64,000 nt of DNA. It comes from JADLAT01 sp964348795. GTDB lineage: Bacteria > Pseudomonadota > Alphaproteobacteria > Micavibrionales > Micavibrionaceae. Shown here piece after piece: positions 8,601 through 15,676 of the stretch. The position numbers and the translations under genes are program-made. The stretch spans positions 1 through 64,000 of the forward strand of contig CAYGDY010000009.1 of the NCBI GenBank assembly GCA_964348795.1. The letters are read 5' to 3'. The notes under the pieces were generated by a model. It saw nothing but the letters and a program-made list of their open reading frames with translations, ran no database searches and was not told the DNA's origin. Position 1 is the first letter of the stretch. The number at the start of each line of letters is the position of its first letter.

Positions 8601-11543
8601 TTCAACGATCACATCATCCAGACTGTCGACAACATACGTATCATCGCCCAGTCCACCGATCATCGTATCGTTGCCCAGTCCGCCATCCAGCGTATCATCT
8701 CCGTCCAGACCATACAGCGTATCATGTGTTTCATGCCCGTGCAGGATGTTGTTGCCTGCATTTCCACTCCCCGTCACCGCAGAACCCACCAAAGTCAGAT
8801 TTTCGATGTTGTCCCCCAGCACATACCCGTCAAGAGTAGTGATCACCGTATCCGCCGAACCCTCGCCGGCATTTTCCTGCACAACATCCAGAAGATCTTC
8901 GACATGATAGGTATCATTCCCGAGACCGCCGATCATGGTATCGGCGCCGCCTGCCCCGTCCAGATCATTGTTGCCGGATGTCCCCGTCAGCACATTATGG
9001 CCGGCATTTCCGGTACCGGCTATCACGGCGCCCGTCAGCGTCAGATTTTCAAGATCGGCCGCCAGAACATACCCGTTGACGGATGAAAGCACCGTATCGA
9101 CCCCGCCATCCTCCTGTAGCACATCATTCACATCATCCACATGATAGGTATCATCGCCCAGCCCCCCTTTCATGGTGTCTGCGCCGCCTGCCCCGTCCAG
9201 ATCATTGTTGCCGGACGTCCCCGTCAGCACGTTTGCCAGCGCGTTCCCCGTCCCGCTCAACGCGGATCCTGTCAGGGTCAAATTCTCGACATTCAGGTTC
9301 AACACATAGCCACTCACAGAGGCCAGAACCGTATCGATCCCCGTTCCGATCCCACTGCCCTCCGACACAAAATCAGAGACGCTCTCCACAATATAGGTAT
9401 CGTCCCCCAGACCACCGGCCATGATATCGGCCCCGCCCGCGCCATCCAAAACATTGTTGCCGGCATTGCCTGTCAACAGGTTTTGGTGCGCATTGCCGGT
9501 TCCGCTCAGCGCAGATCCCGTCAAGGTCAGACGCTCGACATCATCGCCCAGCACATAGCCATCCACGGAGGCCAGAACCGTATCGGAAAGACCTTCATTC
9601 TCATTTTCCTGCACGATATCGTTCAGGTCATCCACCTGATAGGTGTCATTTCCAAGCCCCCCGATCATCGTATCGGCACCACCAGCCCCATACAGGGTAT
9701 TGTTGCTGGCATTTCCCGTCAGGGTATTGTGGCCGGCATTCCCCGTACCGGTTATGATACCAGCGTCCAGCACAAGGTTTTCTACATTCAACCCCAGCGT
9801 ATATCCTTCAATCGCAGAAAAGACCGTATCGGTTCCCTCATCGAGATTCTCTGTCACGACATCGAACACATCATCCACAAAGAACAGATCATCGCCCAGA
9901 CCGCCACTCATGGAATCTCGGCCTTCACCACCATCTATTTCATCATTGCCGCCTGCGCCGTTGATGATATCGTCTCCGCCCAGCCCATAAATCAGGTTGT
10001 CGCCATTATCAATGACATGAAGCGATCCAAACCCCAGATCCATCGTATCGGCATCATTCGATCCATAGATATTCGGATCCGGTTGCCAGAGTGCAGACGC
10101 ATAAAGAATCGAAACGGAATCATCGGGAGAACCCGCGCTCCCGATCAACAAGTCGGGAGTCAAATCTCCGTTCAAATCGCTCAAGACTGCCACACTGCTT
10201 CCGGTCAGACTTCCAAAATCCCCGACAATTTTTGCACCACCAAAGCCTTGCGCAATCAAATCCAGATCAATAATCGTACTGGACGGACCGCCCCATACGA
10301 TATAAACCGCACCGGAATCGGGTCCACTTTCTGTATCATGCGGGGCGCCAATCACGATATCAGCCACGCCATCACGGTTGAAATCCCCGCCCGCCGTCAC
10401 CGTCATATCCAGCAATGTGCTCCCCTGCTCGGCCCGAATGGCAAAACCGCCAATATTGTTTCGCACATCGCTCAACTTCACTTCATCCGTTGTGGATTTC
10501 CCGTACACGACATAAGCGATCTCGTTTCCGGCGGCCCCGATCACAATCTCGGCCTTGCCGTCCCCGTTCACATCCGCAATGGACGACACAGTAGAACCCG
10601 CCATATCATCTTGCTTCCCGATAATCCGAAATCCGCCTGTACCAGCGGCAATATTATCCAGATTCACCGCCGTACCCGTTGATTTCCCGAACACGACATA
10701 CACCGCGCCATCATCGGGCCCCTTGTCGGAAACACCGGTTGCACCAATCAGAATCTCGGCCTTGCCATCGCCATTCAGGTCAGCAATAGACCCCAAAGAC
10801 GCACCGGCCTCATCGCCCGCCGCCTGCCCGATGATTTTAAAACCGCCCACACCGGAAGCCACACTCGATAAATTCACAGCCGTTGCCGTGCTCTTGCCCC
10901 AAACCACATACGCCGCGCCTGCATCCAGACCGCCCGTGTCATTGCCTGTTGCACCGATCAAAATCTCGGCCTTACCATCGCCATTCAAATCCCCGATGGA
11001 TGTCATCGTGATACCGGCATGGTCGCCTGCCGCCTGCCCTTTAATGGCAAATCCGCCACCATCGCCCACAAACAGATCATTCAAATCCACACCGCCTGTT
11101 GCTTGGCCAAACACCACAAATCCAGCGCCCGCATCCGTCAAGGCCCCGTTCTCCATGCCTGGCGCCCCGACGAGAATTTCAGCCTTGCCATCCGCGTTCA
11201 GATCGGCAATGCTTCCCACCGCATGCCCTGCCATGTCGCCGGCATTCACGCCGTCAATAATCAGACCATTGAGGGAATCCGGCAGAACGCCTCCCGCATC
11301 ACCGAAAGCCTGCCCGTAACGGATATATACACGGCCTGCATCAACATCCTTGTCATCATCGCTGGCGCCACCGACAACAATATCCACCAGACCATCTCCG
11401 TTCAGATCCGCAATCGCCGAAACCCACGCCGCATGCGGCAAGACGGTTGCAAAATCACCCGTTGTGTTGGGCAGATAATGATACCCTTCGGTGGGCGTGA
11501 GAACAGAAGATGTCAAAAAAACTTTTGTAAAGGGCAATGGCAT
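5694..11543 (-). CDS. Giant RTX exoprotein with integrin-alpha-like propeller and integrin-beta-like VWA domain
   Basis: 1949 aa, no Sec signal. Residues ~40-490 hold exactly seven FG-GAP repeats, each with a calcium loop of the type DLNGDGKAEILIGA (first at D46, last at D456): a complete seven-bladed propeller like that of integrin alpha chains. Residues ~495-1110 carry RTX nonapeptides (GGxGxDxxx) mixed with ~67-aa units of the GYVLxxxVENLTLTG type. Residues ~1124-1340 are a VWA domain whose closest match by eye is the integrin beta I-like domain: MIDAS D1131-L-S1133-G-S1135, then SSFIDKPVNPF, TNDAAELTAVY, GVDAPESQIEALMQLALR, DSARFVVLFTDAPFHKAGDG and DYPMVSQLKAALEAANIIPIFAI. More RTX repeats and a type I secretion C-terminus (~1850-1949) follow. 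It is probably a secreted, calcium-dependent adhesin. No HlyB/HlyD genes are in the window. The domain calls are firm; the role is inferred. Confidence 0.88.
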   Translation of the reverse strand: MPLPFTKVFLTSSVLTPTEGYHYLPNTTGDFATVLPHAAWVSAIADLNGDGLVDIVVGGASDDDKDVDAGRVYIRYGQAFGDAGGVLPDSLNGLIIDGVNAGDMAGHAVGSIADLNADGKAEILVGAPGMENGALTDAGAGFVVFGQATGGVDLNDLFVGDGGGFAIKGQAAGDHAGITMTSIGDLNGDGKAEILIGATGNDTGGLDAGAAYVVWGKSTATAVNLSSVASGVGGFKIIGQAAGDEAGASLGSIADLNGDGKAEILIGATGVSDKGPDDGAVYVVFGKSTGTAVNLDNIAAGTGGFRIIGKQDDMAGSTVSSIADVNGDGKAEIVIGAAGNEIAYVVYGKSTTDEVKLSDVRNNIGGFAIRAEQGSTLLDMTVTAGGDFNRDGVADIVIGAPHDTESGPDSGAVYIVWGGPSSTIIDLDLIAQGFGGAKIVGDFGSLTGSSVAVLSDLNGDLTPDLLIGSAGSPDDSVSILYASALWQPDPNIYGSNDADTMDLGFGSLHVIDNGDNLIYGLGGDDIINGAGGNDEIDGGEGRDSMSGGLGDDLFFVDDVFDVVTENLDEGTDTVFSAIEGYTLGLNVENLVLDAGIITGTGNAGHNTLTGNASNNTLYGAGGADTMIGGLGNDTYQVDDLNDIVQENENEGLSDTVLASVDGYVLGDDVERLTLTGSALSGTGNAHQNLLTGNAGNNVLDGAGGADIMAGGLGDDTYIVESVSDFVSEGSGIGTGIDTVLASVSGYVLNLNVENLTLTGSALSGTGNALANVLTGTSGNNDLDGAGGADTMKGGLGDDTYHVDDVNDVLQEDGGVDTVLSSVNGYVLAADLENLTLTGAVIAGTGNAGHNVLTGTSGNNDLDGAGGADTMIGGLGNDTYHVEDLLDVVQENAGEGSADTVITTLDGYVLGDNIENLTLVGSAVTGSGNAGNNILHGHETHDTLYGLDGDDTLDGGLGNDTMIGGLGDDTYVVDSLDDVIVEGAGGGTDTVIVNFDYVLSENIESAHITGAAHNLTGNSGNNTISGEFGDDTLDGGAGDDTVIGGGGDDTLHSSAGHDLLSGGEGDDTYKVDGGEVEIEDFLGHDTLDASDSVADCTIDLSGDSVSHIEDHDVYLGNGGTTFAPLDVQFLQDLSGSFADDIASVKALVPNIVSALQTVQANSMFGSSSFIDKPVNPFGAAGEWVYNTLLPITNDAAELTAVYTAMATRNGVDAPESQIEALMQLALRTGEVGFRADSARFVVLFTDAPFHKAGDGAVAGITTPNNGDAILDGVIPGTGEDYPMVSQLKAALEAANIIPIFAIAGGVESAYQTLVTDIGRGTVVTLTANSSNVINAIVAGLSAATVTVIEDAHGGHGDDAINGNEAANYISGHDGDDSLYGADGDDDLNGDSGKDTLSGGHGSDHLDGGLDEDTADYSASGAGVVIDLLNGTALGGDALGDVLVSIEDVTGSNFADTIYGDAQANVLLGLGGNDVLEGGAGADTIDAGAGFDRVTYTRSALGVSVNLATNVNTGGDAAGDVLYNVEAVTGSSKDDVITGAGGNEFLVGGSGNDTLKGGAGLDTLNGGNGNDTLEGGTGHDGLTGGSGNDTYLFGSGKDTVTELAGGGVDTVVFDAVWQASNALIVGNVISFDSSNSVTFNDIAQVESFQFNGLAGMTLAELQAYILANPPVPDGVTFVGTAAPENFVGGAGADTVDYSASTGNVTVDLKNGTTSGGFSAGDGLSSIENVTGSDLATGGDTLYGNDADNILLGLGGRDTLQGGLGADMLDGGAGYDYASYSRSATGVTINLETNVNTGGDAQGDTLYSIEAVTGSGQNDVLTGGLGNDYLAGGAGNDTLTGGKGLDVLGGGTGVDSFVFVASALDNKVDHVKDFSVAQGDKLDLHDLLFGYDALTSAVTDFVAFTTVGANTNVAVDRDGAGATYGWQQLAVLDNVTGLTDENALYTAGNLLV

Positions 11544-11615
11544 GGGACGCTCCTATAAAGATCAGCACGGATTAAGAATGTGAATTTTTCACACAAACCA
11601 ACGGTTCTGAATATA

Positions 11616-11632
11616 GTGTGATATTTTCACAC
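11616..11632. promoter_or_regulatory. Inverted repeat upstream of the RTX gene
   Basis: GTGTGATATTTTCACAC is a near-perfect inverted repeat, and a half-site TTTTTCACACA lies 30 bp nearer the RTX start (about 11585-11595). It sits ~75 bp upstream of the RTX ATG in the 289-bp AT-rich gap shared with the divergent small gene. The GTGTGA/TCACAC arms resemble CRP/FNR-class operators; no regulator is assigned. The rest of the gap is low-complexity A/T sequence. Confidence 0.45.
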
Positions 11633-11832
11633 GTCAATATTTTTATCAAATTTTTTGAAAAAAATCATATTCTCAAGAAAAAACGTACAAAAATACGAAC
11701 AAAAACAATTATTAACAAATTGATAATAAAATAAAAATTAAAAATTTTCTTTATGTTATCAAAACTATTGACTTTCCAGCCCTCACGTTATAGAGTGGGA
11801 AAATAACCCACAAATTAATGGAGAATCTTATA

Positions 11833-11991
11833 ATGAAAAAAACTATGAAAATTGTATTGGCCGCTTTGGTCCTGACCCTTTCCGTGACAGCCTTCACAGG
11901 CGACGCTTCTGCGAAGCGTTGCAAGTGGGTCGTCTCCGGCGTTGATGCGGACGGTACAATCCATCACATCTGCACAACCCGCAGACCCTAA
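11833..11991 (+). CDS. 52-aa secreted small protein with two cysteines
   Basis: A short frame starting MKKTMKIVLAALVLTLSVTA, with signal-peptidase site candidates after GDASA. This leaves a mature peptide of about 25 residues (KRCKWVVSGVDADGTIHHIC followed by TTRRP). Two Cys residues 17 apart could form a disulfide. Upstream GAGAATCTTATA gives only a weak ribosome site, but a strong Rho-independent terminator follows within 12 bp, which supports an independent small transcript. I do not recognise the family. It could be a small periplasmic or exported peptide; no function is proposed. Confidence 0.65.
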   Translation: MKKTMKIVLAALVLTLSVTAFTGDASAKRCKWVVSGVDADGTIHHICTTRRP

Positions 11992-12003
11992 GATTCCCAG
12001 CCG

Positions 12004-12041
12004 AAAAGGCGCGCCCTGATTAAAAAAGGGGGCGCCTTTTT
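12004..12041 (+). terminator. Rho-independent terminator
   Basis: AAAAGGCGCGCCC (12004-12016) pairs with GGGGGCGCCTTTTT (12028-12041), giving a strong GC stem with a T-run directly behind the 52-aa secreted peptide gene. Confidence 0.85.
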
Positions 12042-12143
12042 GATTCCACCCCCCTTGATTCCCGATAAAATCTCTGTACGCTCAAGCCTGCAGACTCGGG
12101 CGCACCCCATACCACATTTTTTCTTCTCACACAGGGTTTTATC

Positions 12144-12923
12144 ATGCTTATTTCGATCCGGCGCCCTCTCTGGGCCATATGCCTTTTGTTTTTTTTCCCT
12201 CCGCTCCTGCCGCCCATCGCACTGGCCCAGACAGAAAAGGAACAGGATAGGACCTTGCGGGAAAATTCCCAGTCCGGTCCGGCAATTTTTCAGGTCGGGA
12301 CAGGCTACCATTACAGCGAGGGCGATGACGGGACCGATTTACCCAAAAGCAAAACGCATATTGTATCCTCAACACTGGCCGTAGCCTACGGAGGCTACAG
12401 TCTTTCGGCCTCCTTGCCATGGGAACACTTCATCTTTCCGGTAGAGGAGGAAGAAGATATCCACCTCAGGGGATTGGGGGATGTTTCGACCAGCCTGTCC
12501 GGCATACTCCCCTCCCCGACCGAAAATATCAGCTTTGACTGGTACGCCGGCCTTGTCCTGCCGACCGCGAGCGTGGAATCCGGTCTGGGCGCTGGCGAGC
12601 TGATCTATTCCCTAGGACTGGATGCCACACGCGACTGGGAAAGCTTTTACATCAGTACAGGCATAGGCACAGATTTTTCCCGCTCCGGCGGGGGGATGTC
12701 CCTGTCAGCCGAGATCGGATACGATATCACCGACACATTCTCGACAGCCTTCACCTATGACTGGGCCTCTTCAGGGGCGGAAACAGACGATTCCCACGAA
12801 ATCACAGCCTCTTTCGGATACGATGTGACCGACAAAAGCAACATACAATTTTATACAGGGACCGGTTTTTCAGACACCAGCCCCGATCTGATGGGCGGAA
12901 TATCGATTCTCACCCGCCTGTAA
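12144..12923 (+). CDS. Exported beta-barrel-like protein of unknown function
   Basis: 259 aa with a long N-terminal hydrophobic signal segment (cleavage likely after ALA near residue 28). The mature part alternates short beta strands rich in Gly, Ser, Thr and aromatics (STLAVAYGGYSLSASLPWE, SFYISTGIGTDFS, GMSLSAEIGYDITDTFSTAF), as in small outer-membrane barrels of the MetA-like/transporter type. About 10-12 strands seem possible. It ends in SILTRL rather than a terminal Phe, so outer-membrane insertion is likely but not certain. The upstream ribosome site is weak. It is transcribed alone and converges on nrsF. Function unknown. Confidence 0.7.
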   Translation: MLISIRRPLWAICLLFFFPPLLPPIALAQTEKEQDRTLRENSQSGPAIFQVGTGYHYSEGDDGTDLPKSKTHIVSSTLAVAYGGYSLSASLPWEHFIFPVEEEEDIHLRGLGDVSTSLSGILPSPTENISFDWYAGLVLPTASVESGLGAGELIYSLGLDATRDWESFYISTGIGTDFSRSGGGMSLSAEIGYDITDTFSTAFTYDWASSGAETDDSHEITASFGYDVTDKSNIQFYTGTGFSDTSPDLMGGISILTRL

Positions 12924-12952
12924 GTCCAGGGACCTGCTCACACGCGGACACC

Positions 12953-13594
12953 CTACCATTTCAGGTATCTTCTGCCCAGCAACGCCGCGACAACCGACAA
13001 CAGCACAACAGGCGCTCCGTAACATAAGGAGACATACAAGACAACATCGTGATCACAATGCAGGGCATACGCCGTCACGACAAGACATCCGGCCCCAAAA
13101 CCCGCCAAAGCCCCCAAAAGCGCAGGACGCGGCGAAGCGGTTTTGGAGAGCCAGGCTTTCCAGAGAAGCAGTGTTGTCAAAGCCCCGCCACCCGTCACAA
13201 TCGGCAAACAAAACACGGCAGACCCGTCATACAGGCTTTGCGTCATCTCATGGAAAGAAAATCGCTCGGCCTGCACAACCCATTGCCAGAGTAAAATCAG
13301 GGCCGCGCCCCATAAGGGCAGAAGATGACGTTTTCGGATCCGGCCTGCCGGACGGGACAGATCCATCACAAGCAACACGCATCCCACCCCTGCCAGAAAA
13401 AAGGCCCCGGGCTTCCAGAACATAGCCCCGTTTTGAATCGCAGACAGGTAGTCTGCGCGTATCCCCAAAAGCACGACAACAAGGCCAAGCAACACAACAA
13501 GACACCCCGCACAGTGTTTCCATAAATTAAAATTGTGCAGGGGTGTTTGCGGCCTGAGATCTTCAACCAGCCGATTGACAAGAGAATCACTCAT
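12953..13594 (-). CDS. nrsF: NrsF (DUF1109) anti-sigma factor
   Basis: 213 aa with six predicted membrane helices and a short cytoplasmic N-terminus (MSDSLVNRLVEDLRPQTPL), the DUF1109/NrsF architecture. In Caulobacter, NrsF holds the ECF factor SigF inactive at the inner membrane until heavy-metal stress. Two conserved-looking membrane cysteines (one in the first helix, CAGCLVVLLG, and one near HCDHDVVLYV) could take part in sensing; that is inference. The start overlaps the sigma stop by 8 bp, so the two are co-translated. It sits across from the bufferin operon that this pair probably controls. Confidence 0.85.
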   Translation of the reverse strand: MSDSLVNRLVEDLRPQTPLHNFNLWKHCAGCLVVLLGLVVVLLGIRADYLSAIQNGAMFWKPGAFFLAGVGCVLLVMDLSRPAGRIRKRHLLPLWGAALILLWQWVVQAERFSFHEMTQSLYDGSAVFCLPIVTGGGALTTLLLWKAWLSKTASPRPALLGALAGFGAGCLVVTAYALHCDHDVVLYVSLCYGAPVVLLSVVAALLGRRYLKW

Positions 13595-14123
13595 CCGGTA
13601 CCACCTCTACAATCGCCATCATTTTTTTGATACCACGATGCACCATAACCTTGACGGACGAAGGGCTATGACCTGTTTTTCTAGACACTTCCTCGATACT
13701 CATTTCCTGTAGTTTGATCATCTCGATCATTTCCGCTTGAGCCGGAGGGATGAGTTTAAGCAATGTTTTGACGTCGTGCTTGGCGCACGCGTCACGATCA
13801 TGTTCTTGAGATGGGAATTCCTGATCCAGCTCCGTCTCTACGTATTTCAGGGTCTTGCGCATGTGGTCAATCCAGCGATGACGCGCGACCGCCGCTATCC
13901 ATGGGCCAAAGGGATAGTTCGGATCAAAGGTCTGTCTTTTCGCATGCAAAGTCATCAACGTATCCTGCACCAAGTCCTCGATAGCACTTCGGTGGATTCG
14001 TTTTCCAAAATACGCAGTCAGCCATGGCCGAAGGTCGGTCAACAGCAGACGGTAAGCGTTCTGGTCGCCTTTGAGGGCGGCACGCATCCAATCGTCCCAT
14101 CTGTTGCTGTTATACGTTGTCAT
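13587..14123 (-). CDS. sigF: ECF sigma factor, SigF-like, partner of NrsF
   Basis: 178 aa from ATG 14123. Sigma region 2 is clear (AIEDLVQDTLMTLHAKRQTF, then PFGPWIAAVARHRWIDHMRK), as is region 4 (MIKLQEMSIEEVSRKTGHSP, then SVKVMVHRGIKKM). Pairing with NrsF places it in the Caulobacter SigF group that answers chromate, cadmium and copper stress. The start is uncertain: a promoter of the type this sigma should recognise has its -10 (14109-14116) inside the first codons, so in that transcript translation would begin at ATG 14087 (MRAALKGDQNAYRLLL). The frame also extends upstream to 14213 without good support. Confidence 0.88.
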   Translation of the reverse strand: MTTYNSNRWDDWMRAALKGDQNAYRLLLTDLRPWLTAYFGKRIHRSAIEDLVQDTLMTLHAKRQTFDPNYPFGPWIAAVARHRWIDHMRKTLKYVETELDQEFPSQEHDRDACAKHDVKTLLKLIPPAQAEMIEMIKLQEMSIEEVSRKTGHSPSSVKVMVHRGIKKMMAIVEVVPDE

Positions 14124-14138
14124 CAGCCCGTGGTTACA
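14109..14138 (-). promoter_or_regulatory. ECF-type promoter reading into the sigma gene
   Basis: On the minus strand, TGTAACC (14138-14132), 15 bp, then CGTATAAC (14116-14109). The elements match the two plus-strand sites at 14165 and 14432. Transcription would start near 14102, downstream of ATG 14123, which favours ATG 14087 and implies autoregulation of the sigma-nrsF operon. Confidence 0.6.
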
Positions 14139-14164
14139 CCCCAGAAGAAAAATGTTGAGTGAGG

Positions 14165-14193
14165 TGTAACCAGACCGCCCAAGGGCACGTATT
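14165..14193 (+). promoter_or_regulatory. ECF-type promoter for the 42-aa Cys-rich protein
   Basis: TGTAACC (14165-14171), 16 bp, CGTATT (14188-14193). It shares the longer string TGTAACCAGAC and CGTATTA with the site upstream of bufA. The ATG of the small gene lies about 90 nt downstream. Confidence 0.68.
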
Positions 14194-14285
14194 AACACCA
14201 TTGAACGCGTCACAAAGGCTCGTTTGCGATCATTTTAACGAATGTGCCGCTTTTTGTCCACAGTAACAACTTGAAGGAGATTAAA

Positions 14286-14414
14286 ATGTCTATGATGTGT
14301 TCAAACGGAGCCTGCAAAGCCAAAAAAGGCATGTGTAGCCATGAAAAAATGATGATTGTGATTATGATTATCGCGGTTCCTGCCCTGGGTCATTACGTTT
14401 TCCACTGGTTCTAA
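14286..14414 (+). CDS. 42-aa Cys-rich single-span membrane protein in the SigF-type regulon
   Basis: The frame has a strong ribosome site (GAAGGAG, 6 nt spacing) and an ECF-type promoter upstream. The N-terminus is cysteine-, methionine- and lysine-rich (MSMMCSNGACKAKKGMCSHE; Cys5, Cys10, Cys17, plus several Met and a His). One membrane helix follows (MMIVIMIIAVPALGHYVF), then a short end, HWF. Cys, Met and His clusters of this kind bind soft metals such as copper, so a metal-sensing or -binding role at the inner membrane fits its place in the regulon. I do not recognise a named family. The promoter of the bufferin operon begins 18 bp after its stop. Confidence 0.75.
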   Translation: MSMMCSNGACKAKKGMCSHEKMMIVIMIIAVPALGHYVFHWF

Positions 14415-14431
14415 AAAATAAAAATCGCGGC

Positions 14432-14459
14432 TGTAACCAGACGGGTTCTGCCCCGTATT
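14432..14459 (+). promoter_or_regulatory. ECF-type promoter of the buf operon
   Basis: TGTAACC (14432-14438), 15 bp, CGTATT (14454-14459). The bufA ATG lies about 55 nt beyond the expected transcription start. The elements agree with the GTAACC-type -35 reported for Caulobacter SigF. Confidence 0.72.
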
Positions 14460-14521
14460 ATAAGCCTGAACAGATCACTCAAGGTGGGTAATCGGTTAAC
14501 CAAAATCTGAAAGGAAATAAC

Positions 14522-14782
14522 ATGAATCTCTCTAAATCCCTTATGACTGTTGCCGCTCTTGGTGCCTTCGTCGCCGGTGCCGCCCTGATGGCTCCCGAAG
14601 CGCAAGCCGCAAAGGAAGGCTTTGAAATGTGCGCCGGAATCGTCAAGGCCGGACAAAACGACTGCAAATCGGGCGCACACAGCTGTGCTGGTATGGCCAG
14701 CGCAGACAGCGTAAAAGACGAATGGATCTACGTTCCAACCGGCACCTGCGAGAAAATCGTGGGCGGTACGGTTGCGAAATAA
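14522..14782 (+). CDS. bufA: Bufferin precursor (DUF2282, BufA-like)
   Basis: 86 aa: a signal peptide (residues 1-29, ending APEAQA) and a small mature part with four cysteines at 37, 48, 55 and 76, the DUF2282 pattern (EMCAGIVKAGQNDCKSG, SCAGMAS, YVPTGTCEKI). In Caulobacter, DUF2282 proteins are the precursors of bufferins: the neighbouring DUF692 oxidase (with its DUF2063 partner) modifies cysteines and the exported product binds copper. The gene order here, bufA-bufB-bufC-doxX, is that of the SigF regulon. The ribosome site AAAGGAAATA sits just ahead of the ATG. The family call is secure; the metal bound in this organism is inferred. Confidence 0.9.
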   Translation: MNLSKSLMTVAALGAFVAGAALMAPEAQAAKEGFEMCAGIVKAGQNDCKSGAHSCAGMASADSVKDEWIYVPTGTCEKIVGGTVAK

Positions 14783-14815
14783 ACTGATGTCCTCCCAATG
14801 TCAGGAGACCTTCCC

Positions 14816-15676
14816 ATGTCGAAAAACAGGCTTGCGCGTTCCGGAATAGGATTGCGGGCCCCGCATGTGGAGGATCTCCTGACAACGGTGGTCCCCATCG
14901 GTTTTCTGGAGGCCCATTCCGAAAATTATTTTGGCGGCGGGCGTCCGCGCAAAACGCTTAGACACCTCGCGGAACGCTACCCCGTAACCCTCCACGGTGT
15001 CGGACTCTCGCTCGGACGCGCCGATGGTCTGGACCGCGATCATCTCCGCCAGATCAAAAAGCTGGTCGATGAGGTGGATCCCGTTTTTGTCTCGGAACAT
15101 CTGACATGGAGTGCTTACAGCCATATCCACGTCCCCGATCTCTTGCCCCTGCCTTTCACCCGCGAGGCGCTGGATATTTTTGCCACGCATGTCATGACAT
15201 TTCAGGACACTATCGGGCGACAAATCCTTGTAGAAAATCCCTCGAATTACCTCGCCTTCGCAGACCTTGATTTTACGGAACCGGAATTTTTGAATGCCCT
15301 TGTGAGCCGCACCGGATGCGGCCTCTTGCTCGATATCAACAATATCGCCGTCAGTGCGCATAACCTTGGTTACGATCCTGTCGCTTACATTGACGGCGTC
15401 AAAGCGGACGGGCGCGTGAAGCAATTTCATCTGGCAGGCTATCAGATCAACCCCCTGCCCAACGGGGACTGTGTGTATCTCGATACCCATGGCCAGCCCG
15501 TTTATCCGGAGGTTTGGGCGCTGTACGCCCATGCCCTGCGCCGCTTCGGAGATATCCCGACCCTGATCGAGTGGGACACCGACATTCCGGCCCTTGATGT
15601 TCTCGTGGCGGAAGCTGTGAAGGCCGATCGAATCCGTGCGCATGTCAAAGGAGAACCCCATGCCCGCGTTGCGTGA
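14816..15676 (+). CDS. bufB: DUF692 multinuclear iron oxidase, BufB/MbnB-like
   Basis: 286 aa, normal length for DUF692 TIM-barrel enzymes. These bind two or three irons and oxidise cysteines of a peptide precursor (MbnB in methanobactin synthesis, BufB on bufferins). Likely metal ligands are visible: FLEAHSENYFG, VTLHGVGLSLG, SEHLTWS, ILVENPSNY, GLLLDINNI, VKQFHLAGYQ and LIEWDTDIP. The start at 14816 has AGGAG 8 nt upstream; an ATG at 14798 in the same frame lies ahead of that site. The 3' end overlaps bufC by 17 bp, indicating tight coupling with the partner that presents the substrate. Confidence 0.9.
   Translation: MSKNRLARSGIGLRAPHVEDLLTTVVPIGFLEAHSENYFGGGRPRKTLRHLAERYPVTLHGVGLSLGRADGLDRDHLRQIKKLVDEVDPVFVSEHLTWSAYSHIHVPDLLPLPFTREALDIFATHVMTFQDTIGRQILVENPSNYLAFADLDFTEPEFLNALVSRTGCGLLLDINNIAVSAHNLGYDPVAYIDGVKADGRVKQFHLAGYQINPLPNGDCVYLDTHGQPVYPEVWALYAHALRRFGDIPTLIEWDTDIPALDVLVAEAVKADRIRAHVKGEPHARVA

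Noticed and set aside
8400..10000. Regularly spaced repeats resembling a CRISPR or satellite array
   Set aside because: They are coding repeats (RTX and GYVL...VENLTLTG units) that stay in frame and vary at third positions.
9141..10682. 513-codon plus-strand open frame (and others at 5769-6650, 7335-8084, 10555-11319)
   Set aside because: Antisense to the RTX repeats. The composition (Ile/Arg/Pro/His-rich, no domain) is what repeated Gly-Asp codons give when read backwards.
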